DNA of 64,000 nucleotides from Agrocybe praecox. Taxonomy: Eukaryota > Basidiomycota > Agaricomycetes > Agaricales > Agrocybaceae. Below, piece by piece: positions 1 to 12,457 of the stretch. Within the stretch, counting starts at the first letter, position 1. Each line of letters begins with the position of its first letter. The stretch spans positions 1,984,001 to 2,048,000 of the forward strand of contig OZ024846.1 of NCBI GenBank assembly GCA_964017145.1, in the 5' to 3' direction. Under the pieces are notes generated by a model that was not told the origin of the DNA, did no database searches, and saw only the letters and a program-made list of their open reading frames with translations. Made by a program: the position numbers and the translations under genes.

Positions 1-685
1 GGTACTAAGCGCCGTCACTGCCGGTAGTGGTGCCCGTCTGCGCCAACAACTGTTTAAGGGGTTAACCGGATCGATGAGCAACAAGATATTATTACCCAGC
101 TTCAGGTTCAAATTCCGATTTTTTGTCCGGACAAACACTTATGAGACTCCTACACATCTCGTTGTTCGCCTGAGATACTTTCCATGAGTCGGTACATACA
201 TACTCGTTTGACGAACCTGAGATGATGACAATAGCTATTAATAGTTGACCTATTTATAGCTCAGAGAAACAGTTAGACGCTAGTGCCGAATCCAAACACC
301 GACTTGGCCATTTGTTTTGTTTGTTTGTTTACCTTCTGACAAAAGTCAGCGCTCCGCACAGCGCAGTACATGATAATAGTAATAAACCAAACTACACCAA
401 GTGGCGCTAATTAGCGTCTCCAAAATACTGAAACTATATGTCGTACTATCAACGGCATTTTATTCTGTTCTGGACTCGCCGCAGAGGAGTTTGGGTTGAG
501 CTAGAAGCTATATGTGGGCTGGTTAGGACTCAGCGTAGGGTTAGTACGCCGTTGGTGTCGGGTGTATGCGTAGAAGGATTATTTTTGTATTTGGAGGGTT
601 GTGATATTTAAGTGTGAAGAAAAGAGTTAGTATCTTCATTAAAGCTTGACTCGTTGAGACTCCTAGTATCAAATCCAGATCGGAT
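1..685. other. Upstream non-coding region
   Basis: No gene can be supported here. It holds a short GTTT microsatellite near 314-331 and AT-rich sequence leading into the thaumatin-like gene that starts at 686. Short open frames on both strands have no recognisable similarity or splice structure. Confidence 0.5.
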
Positions 686-1598
686 ATGTTCAAACCAACG
701 ACCCTCTTTGCTGTTCTCGTCACCGTCGGGAACTTGATGCTCTCTGCACACGCAGACCACACTTGTGCGTATTGGATATTTTTCCATCCAGCGGGCCTCT
801 CTAATCCCTTTATTATTAATAATAATAATAGTCACCTTTGTCAATCACTGCTCTTCTACCGTCACTCCGAGAATTGCGAATGTGAACTGTGGGTACTCGC
901 CTCGATGCAGTACTCCTGGATCGGGCGGGGTGGTGCGTATGCGTCTAACATCTATAGCGCTCTACACGCTTATTTTTTGTGGTTATACAGCCCACTCCGG
1001 CTATTTCATACAACGGCCCTCAGCCAGGCGCGCTCGGTAATGGGCGCTCTGAGACTGTCAAGATAAACCGCCAGGTACGCATTCATATGTATACTATAGA
1101 CGTCTCCGAGTGTTTGATTAATGTGTAACCGTAATAGTGGAACGGACGCATCTTCAACCAGAACGGACACTGCGGAGACAAAGGCGAACAATGCACCATG
1201 ACAGAGTTCAACCTCGACACGGGGAACCAGTTCACTCCGCAGGTGCGTAGTACCACTTTGAAAGGAATGACTCGGAAATACAATGTCAAATTGATTGATG
1301 AATGTGATTATTATAGGCATACGATATCTCCAATATCCAAGGATTCACCCAGTCCATAAGCATTGCTGTGCAAGGGTGCGATACGGTGACGTGCACGAAC
1401 GTTAACTGTGGTTGTCATAATGCGTATAAGCCCGGGGTGCGTACAGCGTTCACACACACACATGCATATTCGAGTTCGGGGACTGATGATGTTTTTTTGT
1501 TCTTACTACGCCAGGATCTGAGCGGGTGTGGGAACGACTCGCCTGTAAGGGGTTGTTCGGCTGGGGACAAATCGTGGACGATCACTTTTTGCCCATGA
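686..1598 (+). CDS. Thaumatin-like small secreted protein (copy 1, intact)
   Basis: The protein begins with a classic signal peptide (MFKPTTLFAVLVTVGNLMLSA, cleaved near HADHT) and is predicted to be secreted. Six exons can be joined by following the paralogue at 8678-9414: ADHT, then VTFVNHCSSTVTPRI through CGYSPRCSTPGSGG, then PAISYNGPQP through KINRQ, WNGRIFNQNGHCG, AYDISNIQGFTQSISIAVQG and finally GCGNDSPVRGCSAGDKSWTI before TGA. The many paired cysteines and the layout match the fungal thaumatin-like family, sometimes labelled glycopeptide in mushroom genomes. The biochemical role is not known; cell-wall or defence-related functions are only guesses. Introns are about 45-65 nt with GT-AG borders. 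The TAA/AAT run near 818-835 lies inside intron 1. All conserved segments are present, so I call it functional. Confidence 0.8.
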
Positions 1599-1971
1599 TT
1601 TTGTTCGCTTTACCTGCTGAAGGAAGGCAAGCGTGGTGGATTATCTAGACATTAGATGATCGATGATCTATAATATCAGTAGCTTTTAAAAAAAAGAAAT
1701 TCAATCAGTTGTACGAGAATCAGAAGTCCTTGGTCTTCATAGGCGCTTATCATTATTTCTGAACTGTCGGAACTGCCTGCTAAAGCCTTTCATGTCTTAT
1801 CATGGAAATTATACGAATTGATTTAATCTCAGCACTTTCCAAGTTATATCTATTATCCGGCACTGTCCATTAGGTTCGATTTCAGACTTCGATAATGATG
1901 GACATTAACCAAGTAAGCTTGGGACTTGAGGTCAAGATGATGCTTAGAAGCTCAATGCACCCTGGGAACAT

Positions 1972-2091
1972 CAACTTTTCAGGTCATCCAAAATTTTGTA
2001 AAAAACCATAATTTCAGAGCTTCAGGTGACCTGAAGGCTGAAAACCCAAATTCATGGTTTTTCGCTGGTTTTCGGGTGACCCGAAAAGTTG
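1972..2091. repeat. Nested imperfect inverted repeat with three palindromic cores
   Basis: The left arm starting at 1972 (CAACTTTTCAGGTCATCC) pairs with the right arm ending at 2091, whose reverse complement reads CAACTTTTCGGGTCACCC. Inside it, AAAAACCAT at 2001-2009 pairs with ATGGTTTTT at 2054-2062. At the centre, CTTCAGGT-G-ACCTGAAG (2020-2036) is a perfect 8-bp-arm palindrome. The right arm is itself a palindrome (TTTCGGGT-G-ACCCGAAA). The three cores share the pattern TTC(A/G)GGTSA(T/C)C, roughly 47 nt apart. It lies between the thaumatin-like gene and the BTB gene. It could be a small MITE-like element, a regulatory array or a folded RNA; the sequence does not decide. Confidence 0.6.
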
Positions 2092-2236
2092 AGCTTCGCA
2101 AGGTGATGGGGTACTCTTCCGTATCGGCAATCAGCGGCAGAGTAGCCTTGTTAGGACTTCGGCGGATAAACTAGACAGGGGTTTGGACAGGGTCGCAAGT
2201 TTCTGAAAGCTGCCACGACGTTCAAAACTAGCCGGC

Positions 2237-3272
2237 ATGGCCAACGACAACGATACACAGCTCAAAACGAGTGAAATCTGTATGTCATTCTCATTTCCCT
2301 CTATTTCAAGAAGGACCCTTGATTAATTCGTCCATAGTTGGTCCCGTTAATGACTCTGACATATGCATACAGTCCGTCGACGGTATAAACTTTCATTTGC
2401 ACAGGAAGTACCTTGCAGCGACCACGGGTGTGTTTCCTGGCGACGAGTTCAAGATAGATGAGGATCCCGTTGCCCTCACCGAATCGGGCGACACACTGGA
2501 AACCCTTTTTCAGTTCGTATATCCAAGGAAGCATCCTAATCTATTGAAGATATTAAATTTTTCTGTTCTTTCGGAGGTAGCGGAGGCTGCAGAGAAATAT
2601 GAAGTCTTTTCCGCAATGAACGCTTGTCAAATGCGCATGAGGTGTGTGATATCATATTATTCCTTGCGTATTGATCTATAGCCAACAACAACAACTTCTC
2701 ACCTTCCCTCCAGAGATTTTGTTTCTCAGCAACCTTTGAAAATTCTTGTTTATTCACTCAAGCACGATTACTCGGATTTGACAAATGAAACGAGTGAGAT
2801 GCTCGCGCGTGTACCTCTACCGTCTATCTTCAGGTTATTACCACCCAGTTATATGGTTCCATGGGTAAGTGTTTTCTACACCTCTTATAGTATTGAGAGC
2901 GTATACTGATGGGTCTCTCAGGCTGTCTATCATAACGAGTGGTGCAAAATATTCAAGGTTGCGGTTAGCTTGATCTGCAATACCTCAACTGCAACAGACG
3001 GTGATTGCAATTCTTCCGGGAGACATCGCGTTTGTCTGAACTGTCGGTTCTGGCTCTTGGGATGGATTGCAAAAATGGAGCATATTGAAGATGCTGTTGA
3101 GTTAAAAAATCAAGTGGAGGCTTCAGTACCCACCTCTTCGGAGAGTAGCGCCCTCTGTCAGTCTTGCACTGATGAATGCATACTTATATACAAGGTTCGA
3201 AGGACACTGCGAGATGGAATTAGAAATATGGAGCCTTTTACGGTGATTCTTAGGGAAAACCGCACGGACTGA
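2237..3272 (+). CDS. BTB/POZ domain protein
   Basis: Four exons (2237-2270, 2311-2641, 2714-2864, 2922-3272) sum to 867 nt, giving 288 residues. The BTB fold covers roughly residues 20-120: the motif DSDICIQSVDGINFHLHRKYL is followed by an acidic DEFKIDEDPVALTES segment and TLETLFQFVYPRKHP, as in the many BTB proteins expanded in Agaricomycetes. The C-terminal part holds two CxxC-type pairs (CLNCRFW and CQSCTDEC) that could bind metal. BTB domains mediate dimerisation or Cullin-3 adaptor interactions in general; no partner can be inferred here. The first intron (40 nt, donor GTGAAA) is short and is the weakest part of the model, so the first exon and ATG are less certain than the rest. Confidence 0.75.
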
Positions 3273-3540
3273 CGAATGGATACACTATACTATCTACCAC
3301 TACAATTTCAACTACACTTTATCTTAACTACACTTTACAGCGCTACGGAGATAAATGAAATGCATTTTCCGTCAAATGGGCCTCCACTAGTACATGTCAC
3401 CTGACGGCAGCCGGGCCGACCAATATTGACACAGCTGACTCGGCATCTGTGACTACTTTCACTTCAGTATCTCTTGAGCTTGAGCATCATCTAGTATTTT
3501 CCACTCGTTCAAGTATCTGACGCAACACTTGAAGCTTCCC

Positions 3541-4331
3541 ATGTTTCTTTCGACATATTCAGGACTATCCCGCCAGAAGGCGCCGCCTCCGGTTGGTGTA
3601 ACCGAATTTGAGATCCTGAAAGCATCACACAAGCAAGTTCATCACTTTTCGTGGCTCGAGAAGTTACAAAAATCTGACAGCGCCCAATAGGTTTCTGCGC
3701 GATGAAGACGAAAAACCATCGACTTGGGACGAGAAACTGGCCGGAAAATACTACTCTAACCTATACCGCGAATTCGCAGTGTGCGACTTGAAGCATTATA
3801 AGTCTGGGAATGTACGTTTGTTTCTATCTCATACACACTCTCAACACTGACATAACTGTTTTGATGTCCCCTCAATTGCAGTTTGCACTACGCTGGCGCA
3901 CAGAAGAGGAAGTCCTCGATGGATCAGGCGAAACGACCTGCGGAAACACGCGCTGTAAACACCAATTTCCATCACGCTTCGAAAGCGAACGAGAAATACC
4001 TCCTCTGACGACATTAGAACTACCATTTGCATACGTGGAACGAGGAGAGGCTAAATCTGCATTGGTCAAAGTCGTCCTATGTGGGAAATGTGTGAAGAAG
4101 TTGATGTGGAAGCGTACGCAGGAGAAAGAGAAAGAGGGATCAGCACCAGCACAGGATTCACGCGAAGAGCGTCCAAGTGGCTCGAGAACTGCACAGGAGA
4201 CTAAGAAAGACGAGGAGTTAGAAAAACAACGACGGAAGAAGCGGTCAAGGGATGATACAGAAGACGATTTTGGCAGATCATCTCGTAAGAGACGGAATTC
4301 TGCCTCTAGGTCCCCAAATCGAAGACGATAA
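3541..4331 (+). CDS. FRA10AC1 family protein (probable spliceosome-associated factor)
   Basis: Three exons (3541-3632, 3691-3811, 3882-4331) give 220 residues. The core runs DEKLAGKYYSNLYREFAVCD, HYKSGNFALRWR, EEEVLDGSGETTCGNTRC and GEAKSALVKVVLCGKCVKKL, the conserved block of FRA10AC1. Two CxxC-like pairs (CGNTRC, CGKC) are the likely zinc ligands of that family. The C-terminus from about residue 155 is a charged K/E/R tail ending in RSSRKRRNSASRSPNRRR, an RS-like tail that fits a nuclear splicing role. Family members have been found in spliceosomal complexes. The first intron must use a GC donor: the nearby GT donor leads to a stop. It converges with NDUFAF7, with only 76 nt between the two stop codons. 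Confidence 0.85.
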
Positions 4332-4407
4332 AAGGTGTTGCGAACATAGTTCGTAAATCATGGCTCGTTTATTGGCTCCAATGACATCGAAACAACTACT
4401 ACGACTA

Positions 4408-6135
<1,728 letters not shown>

Positions 6136-6452
6136 AGCTTTGCTTTATGAGTCAAAGAATATACCGCTGGGAATGGAAGAAAGCACTGGGAAAGTTCGCG
6201 ACAGCGGTACCGCGTTCAGAGTCAGGGATCGGTATTCGGCACCAATAGTTTAGCGTGATCCGTGTGACGAAATCGTGACTCAAGAAAAAACGAGGCCATG
6301 ATCTTATAAGCCACTGGAGTTATCAGTTAACGCTCACCAATCGATCTAACTTCCCGTCCTTTTTTCTTTCTTCACTTTCAAAGGCACTTTTTTCGTCTCT
6401 TTCTTCAAAAAGACTAGTTTCCAGTCGATATCCTAAAAGCCCTCCAATAATC

Positions 6453-7426
6453 ATGGCCACCCGTATGTTTTTTTTCTCACCAGGGATCTGCATAGCCGAG
6501 GTTTATTAAAAAAACGCGTTCAGGTCTTCAATTCGAGAATCATAGCGACATCGGCGTCTTCGCCAAACTGACAAACAGCTACTGCCTGGCTGCAATTCAA
6601 GGCAGCACCAATTTCTATTCCGCATTCGAGAGCGAGCTCGGAGATGTTATTCCCATCGTGCACACTAGCATTGGCGGAACGCGGATTATCGGTCGCTTGA
6701 CTGCAGGTACGCTTGAGGTGTTTCTCACATCGGCAAATAGGTCATTGATTTGTAACTCTAGGAAACCGACACGGTCTCCTCGTACCATCAACCACCACCG
6801 ATCAGGAATTGCAGCACCTGCGAAATTCCCTACCCGACACCGTTGCCATCCAGAGAGTTGAGGAACGTCTATCGGCCCTTGGAAATGTTATCGCATGCAA
6901 CGACTACGTTGCCCTCGTACACCCCGACATCGACCGAGAAACCGAAGAAATCATCGCTGATGTTCTTAAAGTAGAAGTTTTCCGACAGACGATCGCCGAC
7001 AATGTTCTTGTTGGAAGTTATTGCGCGATCACAAATCAGGGTGGCCTCGTACATCCCCTTACGAGTATACAGGATCAGGACGAGTTGAGCAGCTTGTTAC
7101 AGATTCCATTAGTCGTATGTGCATTTTTTCTGATTCAATACTGATTGAGCTCATTTATTTTAATATTATCTTCAATAGGCCGGAACAGTGAACCGAGGTT
7201 CTGATGTTATCGGTGCAGGACTGATCGTCAACGACTGGACTGCTTTCACTGGTCTTGAGACAACAGCTACAGAAATCAGCGTCATTGAGGCTGCTTTCAG
7301 TGCGTTCATCATTTTTCTTCTTTTGCATTTGTCACACTCATCTTCACAAATTCAGAGCTCCAAGGACAGGACTCTACAGCAGTAATTGGAGAGATGCGCG
7401 ATTCGTTAATCGACAACTGGGCATGA
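6453..7426 (+). CDS. TIF6: Eukaryotic translation initiation factor 6
   Basis: Five exons (6453-6462, 6524-6706, 6762-7114, 7179-7299, 7356-7426) sum to 738 nt, 245 residues, the usual length of eIF6. The protein reads [91 protein letters not shown] and ends FKLQGQDS through LIDNWA. eIF6 binds the 60S subunit at the intersubunit face, prevents premature joining with 40S, and is needed for 60S biogenesis and export. The first exon codes for only three residues plus one base. All introns have GT-AG borders and phases that keep the frame. Nothing unusual in key residues. Confidence 0.95.
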
Positions 7427-7602
7427 TTTATTTTTCTTCTCATTTGCTGGATTCTTCTACTTGGTTCACGCTGTCCGACCCATTTTCTGCTCTCCTGTAT
7501 GCACACCATGTATTCTTATGACATTCAGACAGATCTATCATTCGACCAACGCAAAGAAATACACTATCATCTGCAAATTATTATTCAAGCACACCAACCG
7601 TT

Positions 7603-7857
7603 TTAAGGACAGAAAGTGATGGTCCAAGTCTTGTCTCCGGCACTGCATCCACGGACTGGAGAATCATTTCCGCAACCATTCATGTCCTACAAGCAGGTCA
7701 AGGAAATCGGCTATTTAAACGATGATGAACACCATTATCACTCATCCCAACAGGATAGGCGTTTTTGCAATAGCAGTTCGCAGCCTTGCAGGTGACATCC
7801 GAAGACAGCAATGCTAATGGATTGGGTGAACCCTTGGATATTGGAGAGATCATATGC
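7603..7857 (-). pseudogene. 5'-truncated, frameshifted copy of the thaumatin-like gene (copy 2)
   Basis: Read on the minus strand, this stretch matches the last three coding segments of the neighbouring copies: AYDLSNIQGFTQSISIAV, then a cysteine-rich block ending in NAYPVG, an intron, and MNGCGNDSPVRGCSAGDKTW through TFCP and TAA. Compared with copies 1 and 3 about 8 nt are missing where the others read GCDTVTC, which shifts the frame inside the exon. The upstream exons (signal peptide, CSTPGSGG and NGRIF segments) are not found between 7857 and the end of copy 3 at 8678. It is therefore a relic of a duplication in the same orientation as copy 3, between eIF6 and that copy. Confidence 0.75.
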
Positions 7858-8677
7858 CTTCAAATCAATTGTGTCAACAACTCTACTTGTTACAGGATGG
7901 AGGGCACAAAGATGATGATACCCTAGAAGAAAAACGTAAATGGTCTCGCGCGGCCTGGTCTTCGAGCGAATTGGTATTCCGGTTCTAAACGTGTACTGGC
8001 CTTCTCGAGACTGGAACTGGCTGGAAAACGTCGGTTGAGATCATGGATACCAAACACGTAAGCTACCGTGTACCAACCTGCATTATGATCCTTCCGTATA
8101 TCCATGAACAATCTCTGAGGAACATCATGGAATCAAAGTGTGATATACTACCCCGGGCACCGGGCAGGGCATCTCAGCATTGGCATTATGTGTCAGTCAT
8201 ACTTGCCACCGGAAAATCAAGCTACACACTTTGACCTGCTCAAATATTCGTATACATATCAGCCGATTGCCACCTTGTCGGGTATGGTGGCTAGCCATTG
8301 TAATTTGTAAGGTGGCTGAGACCAACTAATTTCTGATCAGCGGTAACTCACCGGCTTTTCTAGAGCACTATCCTACGGAACACAAAAGAAGACCGTAGTA
8401 TGTACATATTATTTTGAACGATGTGCAATACCGGCGCGAGATGCAGTAAAATGAAGGCGCCCGTGACGGTGTGTGGCGGCCTTTCCCAAAAAGGGATGGC
8501 CCCACGGCGCTTGGACTAGCTTCCCGAATCTGTGACCAACCGAAGATGCCGCAGTTTATGGTTCTCATTCACGATAAAGACACACTGTATGTTTTTGTAT
8601 TATTATTTCCTTGACACATTATTAAATATATACATTTTTCTCAAATCCCATGACAGACTGATTCCGTCAAAAGTTCC

Positions 8678-9414
8678 TCAAGGACAGAAAGTGACGGTCC
8701 AGGAGTGGTCACCGGCAGAGCAACCTCGGACTGGAGAATCATCTCCGCAGCCAGAGAGATCCTGTAAGTGATGAATATATGAGATATATCAAGGTTTCCA
8801 AAAATATATACCAATACTTACGCCTGGGGGGTAAGCGTTGCTGCAGCCACAATTAACGTTGGTACAGGTAACAGTGTCGCATCCGTTGACTGAGATGCTC
8901 ATCGACTGGGTGAAGCCCTGGATGTTGGAGAGATCATAAGCCTGGGGTGTGAACTGGCTACCGGTGTCGAGGTTGAACTCCCCGAGAGAACAGTTCTCTC
9001 CTGATGGTCCACAGTTCCCGTTCTGCGCGAAGATGCGACCGTTCCATTGACGGTTGATGGTCATGGTCTGCGACTGTCCCCTTCCGAGGGTGTTTGGCTG
9101 AGGACCGGTGTAGGAGATGGCTGGGTTAGGCTGAAATTAAGTTAGACAATGTCAGTTCTGGAAAGACTATCAGGTACTTACAACACCGCCAGATCCTGGA
9201 GTGCTGCAGCGAGGGGAGTAACCACAGTTTGTGTTCACGATCTTGGGGGATACATTGTTTCCACAATTGTTACGGAAGGTGACTGGATAATTGCTCTTTG
9301 AATATCATTGTCGAGTGTTAATGGTTATGTTCGAGGCTCACAGGTATGGTCCGCAGAGGCGAGGGACGCAATGCTGAGGACGGAAACAAAAGCGACGAGT
9401 GTCCGTTGGAACAT
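8678..9414 (-). CDS. Thaumatin-like small secreted protein (copy 3, intact)
   Basis: The minus-strand protein starts MFQRTLVAFVSVLSIASLAS with cleavage near ADHT, and is spliced through FRNNCGNNVSPKIVNTNC and GYSPRCSTPGSGGV, then PNPAISYTGPQPNTLGRGQS, RQWNGRIFAQNGNCGPSGE, LGEFNLDTGSQFTPQ, AYDLSNIQGFTQSMSIS, VNGCDTVTCTNVNCGCSNAY and DLSGCGDDSPVRGCSAGDHS through TFCP. It shares exon pattern and most residues with copy 1 at 686-1598, so the two are recent paralogues on opposite strands separated by the BTB, FRA10AC1, NDUFAF7 and eIF6 genes. A fused exon keeps the segments from RQWNGRIF to CGCSNAY together, whereas copy 1 has introns there: intron loss or gain. Predicted secreted; molecular function unknown. 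Confidence 0.82.
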
Positions 9415-9514
9415 GGCTATGAAATGGAGTAGGTCTGGTGAGTTTTGGTTATGAAAGTACTAAGAAACTAGTGAGTGATTTCTTGGCGAACATCTTAAAT
9501 ACTTTCTATTGAAC

Positions 9515-9522
9515 TTTTTATA
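9515..9522 (-). promoter_or_regulatory. TATA box of thaumatin-like copy 3
   Basis: TATAAAAA on the minus strand about 100 nt upstream of the start codon at 9414, a usual distance for fungal TATA promoters. Confidence 0.45.
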
Positions 9523-10052
9523 CAAGCAAAATATCAGGCATACATCGCTTATACGCCTGGTCATGCGATTCTCAACGCCGTAGTTCCGCACCAAAAATAG
9601 AACTTGCATAATTAGTAGGCGCTACGCGGAAACAAGTTAATTCACCATTTGCTCAATCCAAAATACACGAAACTTGTTGCATGGGCACAAAGGACCACTA
9701 TTATTAGAGGTTTAAATCGATTCAGATACTAGTTTTTATTCGCATGATTAAAATCAGTATCAAGAGGCTCATGACACACTTACCTCAAGTTCTCATTATT
9801 TTTATTCATTACGTGCCATGAAGCCCGAAGTTCATGCATATAGAACAGTTTACAAACTACACATTGCACCTCTGTGACTGTTAACTGGCGTGGCGATGGT
9901 GGCAAGCAGACTCTCGTTGTGGGCGCACCCCGCATTTACAATGCCAAAAATAGAATGATCGGCAAATACTGTCGGCTTGCTGACATAAGAATCAGATAGG
10001 ATGGTTTCCTCTTCTCCGACGTGACTCTCTTTAGCTTGTCCACTAGAACAAT
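9523..10052. other. Intergenic region
   Basis: Upstream region shared by thaumatin-like copy 3 (minus) and the hypothetical gene at 10053 (plus). No repeat, RNA gene or convincing coding segment was seen. Confidence 0.4.
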
Positions 10053-10542
10053 ATGGAGAATGATTCTTTCCCTCAGTCCACAGATGCCGCTCGACACATA
10101 CATGCACTAACGCGCCGTGAAGCCCTTGTCAGTTATGTTCGCACCATCTCAAAGCTGGAAGTGCTTCGGTCAGACTTGTCCCCGGAATATCTGCATCGTT
10201 TGATGAACATTACATGTGGTAATGACCCGGAGATGGAGGATTTGCCACCAGAGTATCGGCAGGAAATACAAGATACAGTGGCTCGCGTTCTCGATGCAGA
10301 CTTTCTTCTCTCTATTTCTGGGCCTAGAATCAAGTATCCTTTGTTGGCTGTGCTGGAGATCTTGCTCAGTGGAATCGCCATGGTATCAGACCACAACCGC
10401 GAGGTGGTGAGTAAAATCATGCTAAGCGTAGCACTCGTCGCATGCTATGTACTCTTACAACTCGTTTAAATTTTGAAAATAGGCCGTACATTCTTTCCGT
10501 GATATGTTGGCGAAGATGGACGTAGAAGATGTATCTCTGGTT
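10053..10542 (+). CDS. Hypothetical protein, 3' end lost in assembly gap
   Basis: An open frame starting MENDSFPQSTDAARHIHALT continues with EALVSYVRTISKLEVLRSDL and LPPEYRQEIQDTVARVLDAD, a codon-biased, mostly helical and charged sequence. A GT-AG intron (about 10405-10482) joins it to AVHSFRDMLAKMDVEDVSLV, after which the N run begins at 10543. I do not recognise a family. The open frame, the in-phase intron and the continuation up to the gap suggest a real gene rather than a chance frame. At least 130 residues are visible. Confidence 0.5.
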
Positions 10543-10742
10543 NNNNNNNNNNNNNNNNNNNNNNNNNNNNNNNNNNNNNNNNNNNNNNNNNNNNNNNNNN
10601 NNNNNNNNNNNNNNNNNNNNNNNNNNNNNNNNNNNNNNNNNNNNNNNNNNNNNNNNNNNNNNNNNNNNNNNNNNNNNNNNNNNNNNNNNNNNNNNNNNNN
10701 NNNNNNNNNNNNNNNNNNNNNNNNNNNNNNNNNNNNNNNNNN
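10543..10742. other. Assembly gap (200 N)
   Basis: Exactly 200 N. Both flanking genes run into it, and the missing part of Ras1 alone would not fit in 200 nt, so the length is probably a placeholder. Confidence 0.95.
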
Positions 10743-11159
10743 GATTTGAAAATAACGCACCCATATTCTTCCTGTCCCGCGGTATCGAGAACATCGAGAA
10801 GCGCAACTTCTTCGTCAATGACACACTGTTTGCGGTAAGAGTCTACAAGAGTGTTAGTATATGCATGGGAGAGGGCATGAAATGGTAACTAGTTGCTCAC
10901 CCTCGATAGTTGGGTCGTACTCGTCAACGAAATGGCTTTGAATGAACTGAATAGTCAAAGCAGACTTTCCGACACCTTTGCACAAGTGAATGAGATATAG
11001 ATGAATGCAAGAGTAGGAGGACAGAACATACCACCACCTCCTACGACAACCAACTTGTACTCTCTCAAGAAAACAGCCTATAGGTAGTTTAGTTTAAGTA
11101 CGGCGAATACAGGAGGAAGAGATTATGAGGAAACATACTCTGCCAGGAGGAGTAGCCAT
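10743..11159 (-). CDS. ras1: Ras1-type small GTPase, C-terminal half missing in gap
   Basis: The minus strand starts MATPPGR and splices to [16 protein letters not shown], then [42 protein letters not shown] and [10 protein letters not shown], where it reaches another GT donor and then the gap. These are the P-loop (GGGGVGKS), switch I (YDPTIEDSY) and switch II (DTAGQEEY) of Ras, with the N-terminal extension typical of basidiomycete Ras1. The position equivalent to human Gly12 is Gly, so no activating change is seen. Ras1 controls cAMP and MAPK signalling in hyphal growth and mating in basidiomycetes. NKxD, SAK and the CaaX box are not visible because they fall in the gap. Confidence 0.93.
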
Positions 11160-12457
11160 GTTTAATGTATGTGGTGAGCGAGGATGAAAGTAGAAAGAGG
11201 AGGGTGACAGCGGAGGAGGGGATGGAATGCAAGCGGGGAAATATCAGAGACTATATTAGGAAGGTAGAACGGCTGGCCAAGCACAACCAAACAACACTTA
11301 GGGACCAGGGGCTGTGCCGGGTGTCGCGTTTTGTTAACTTTGGCTGGTCAAGCTGATTGATAAACTTGTCAGTATCATGTCTCTCAGCAATGCCACCCCG
11401 TGTGAAGTCATATGGCTGTCCATCTTGGTACTTCCATCTCACTATGTGCTACAAATTTCAATCATCCTAGGACGACTCTACTAGGCTTTTGCTCCCGCAT
11501 ATTCGGAATGCTATGCTTGGGTACTATGATTCAAATCTGTCACCAAAATGTTGTCCCCAGATAATCTAATCAAGAGTTGATGACCACGTCTCGACTCCAG
11601 ACTGTTAATCTCTTTGGGCGTTGATACGACGTAGCCCGACTCGACACCATAAATCTGACAACCGCTCGCTCTCTGGTCCCGTTTGACCATATAAGGTGAC
11701 TCCTCGGTCGCCCAGCTACAGTTGATATGTGTGTACAACATACATAGGACTTGGTCTCTGGCTTTATTTCCGTCCTCTCGGCGCTGTTTGCATGAGTCTT
11801 CTTCGTACATTCATGCAGCTTCGTTGTTCTAAGCTGGATTATTTCTGGATGACATCCCTAGAAAATTGAATCATACAGGACGTCCGTCGTTACCCGTGCT
11901 TTGTTCTTCACGAACTCTACTCGACCCCTGTCGAAGACGGGTACTGGTCTGCTTGCTCATGATGAAGAGCAATAGAATTTACGCTGTATGACTCTGACAC
12001 TATGTATATACAGTCCCGATAATATTTGTTTTGTCATAATCATCGCCCTGTGTGGGAATCATAGTGGATATATGTCTTCTGAGGGATCATAAACCTGGTA
12101 CAGTCAACCAATGAAACCCGCCATAGGTTGGGTATAAAGATATTCGGGAGACGTGCCAGTAAGCTGTTAGCGCCTCATCCCCATATGTCGTCAATAGTAC
12201 GTCAGTGGTTGCCCTTTTGAGTGTGACCTGAGTACACTCAAATACACGATTGTACTTGAATAGTCATCCCATACCCGTACCTATTCCGATGGGCGGGAGC
12301 AGGCATACCACAACACCCGAGAATCTATAAACTCGATAGCGTAATGTATGCATTAATAATATGAAGTAGTCTGTGTGCATAAATAAGTGTACACGATGAG
12401 ATGTACGTTTTTTTTTTTTTTGTTACACATCAACCCCGGAAAGCAGACACATTATAA
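11160..12457. other. Intergenic region, Ras1 promoter side
   Basis: Holds the upstream region of Ras1 and the 3' flank of TRAP-alpha, including a T tract at about 12408-12421. A 99-codon open frame on the minus strand (11511-11810) has no recognisable family and no splice partners; I do not call it a gene. Confidence 0.4.

Noticed and set aside
11511..11810. Open frame of 99 codons on the minus strand
   Set aside because: No similarity to transposon or host proteins could be recognised.
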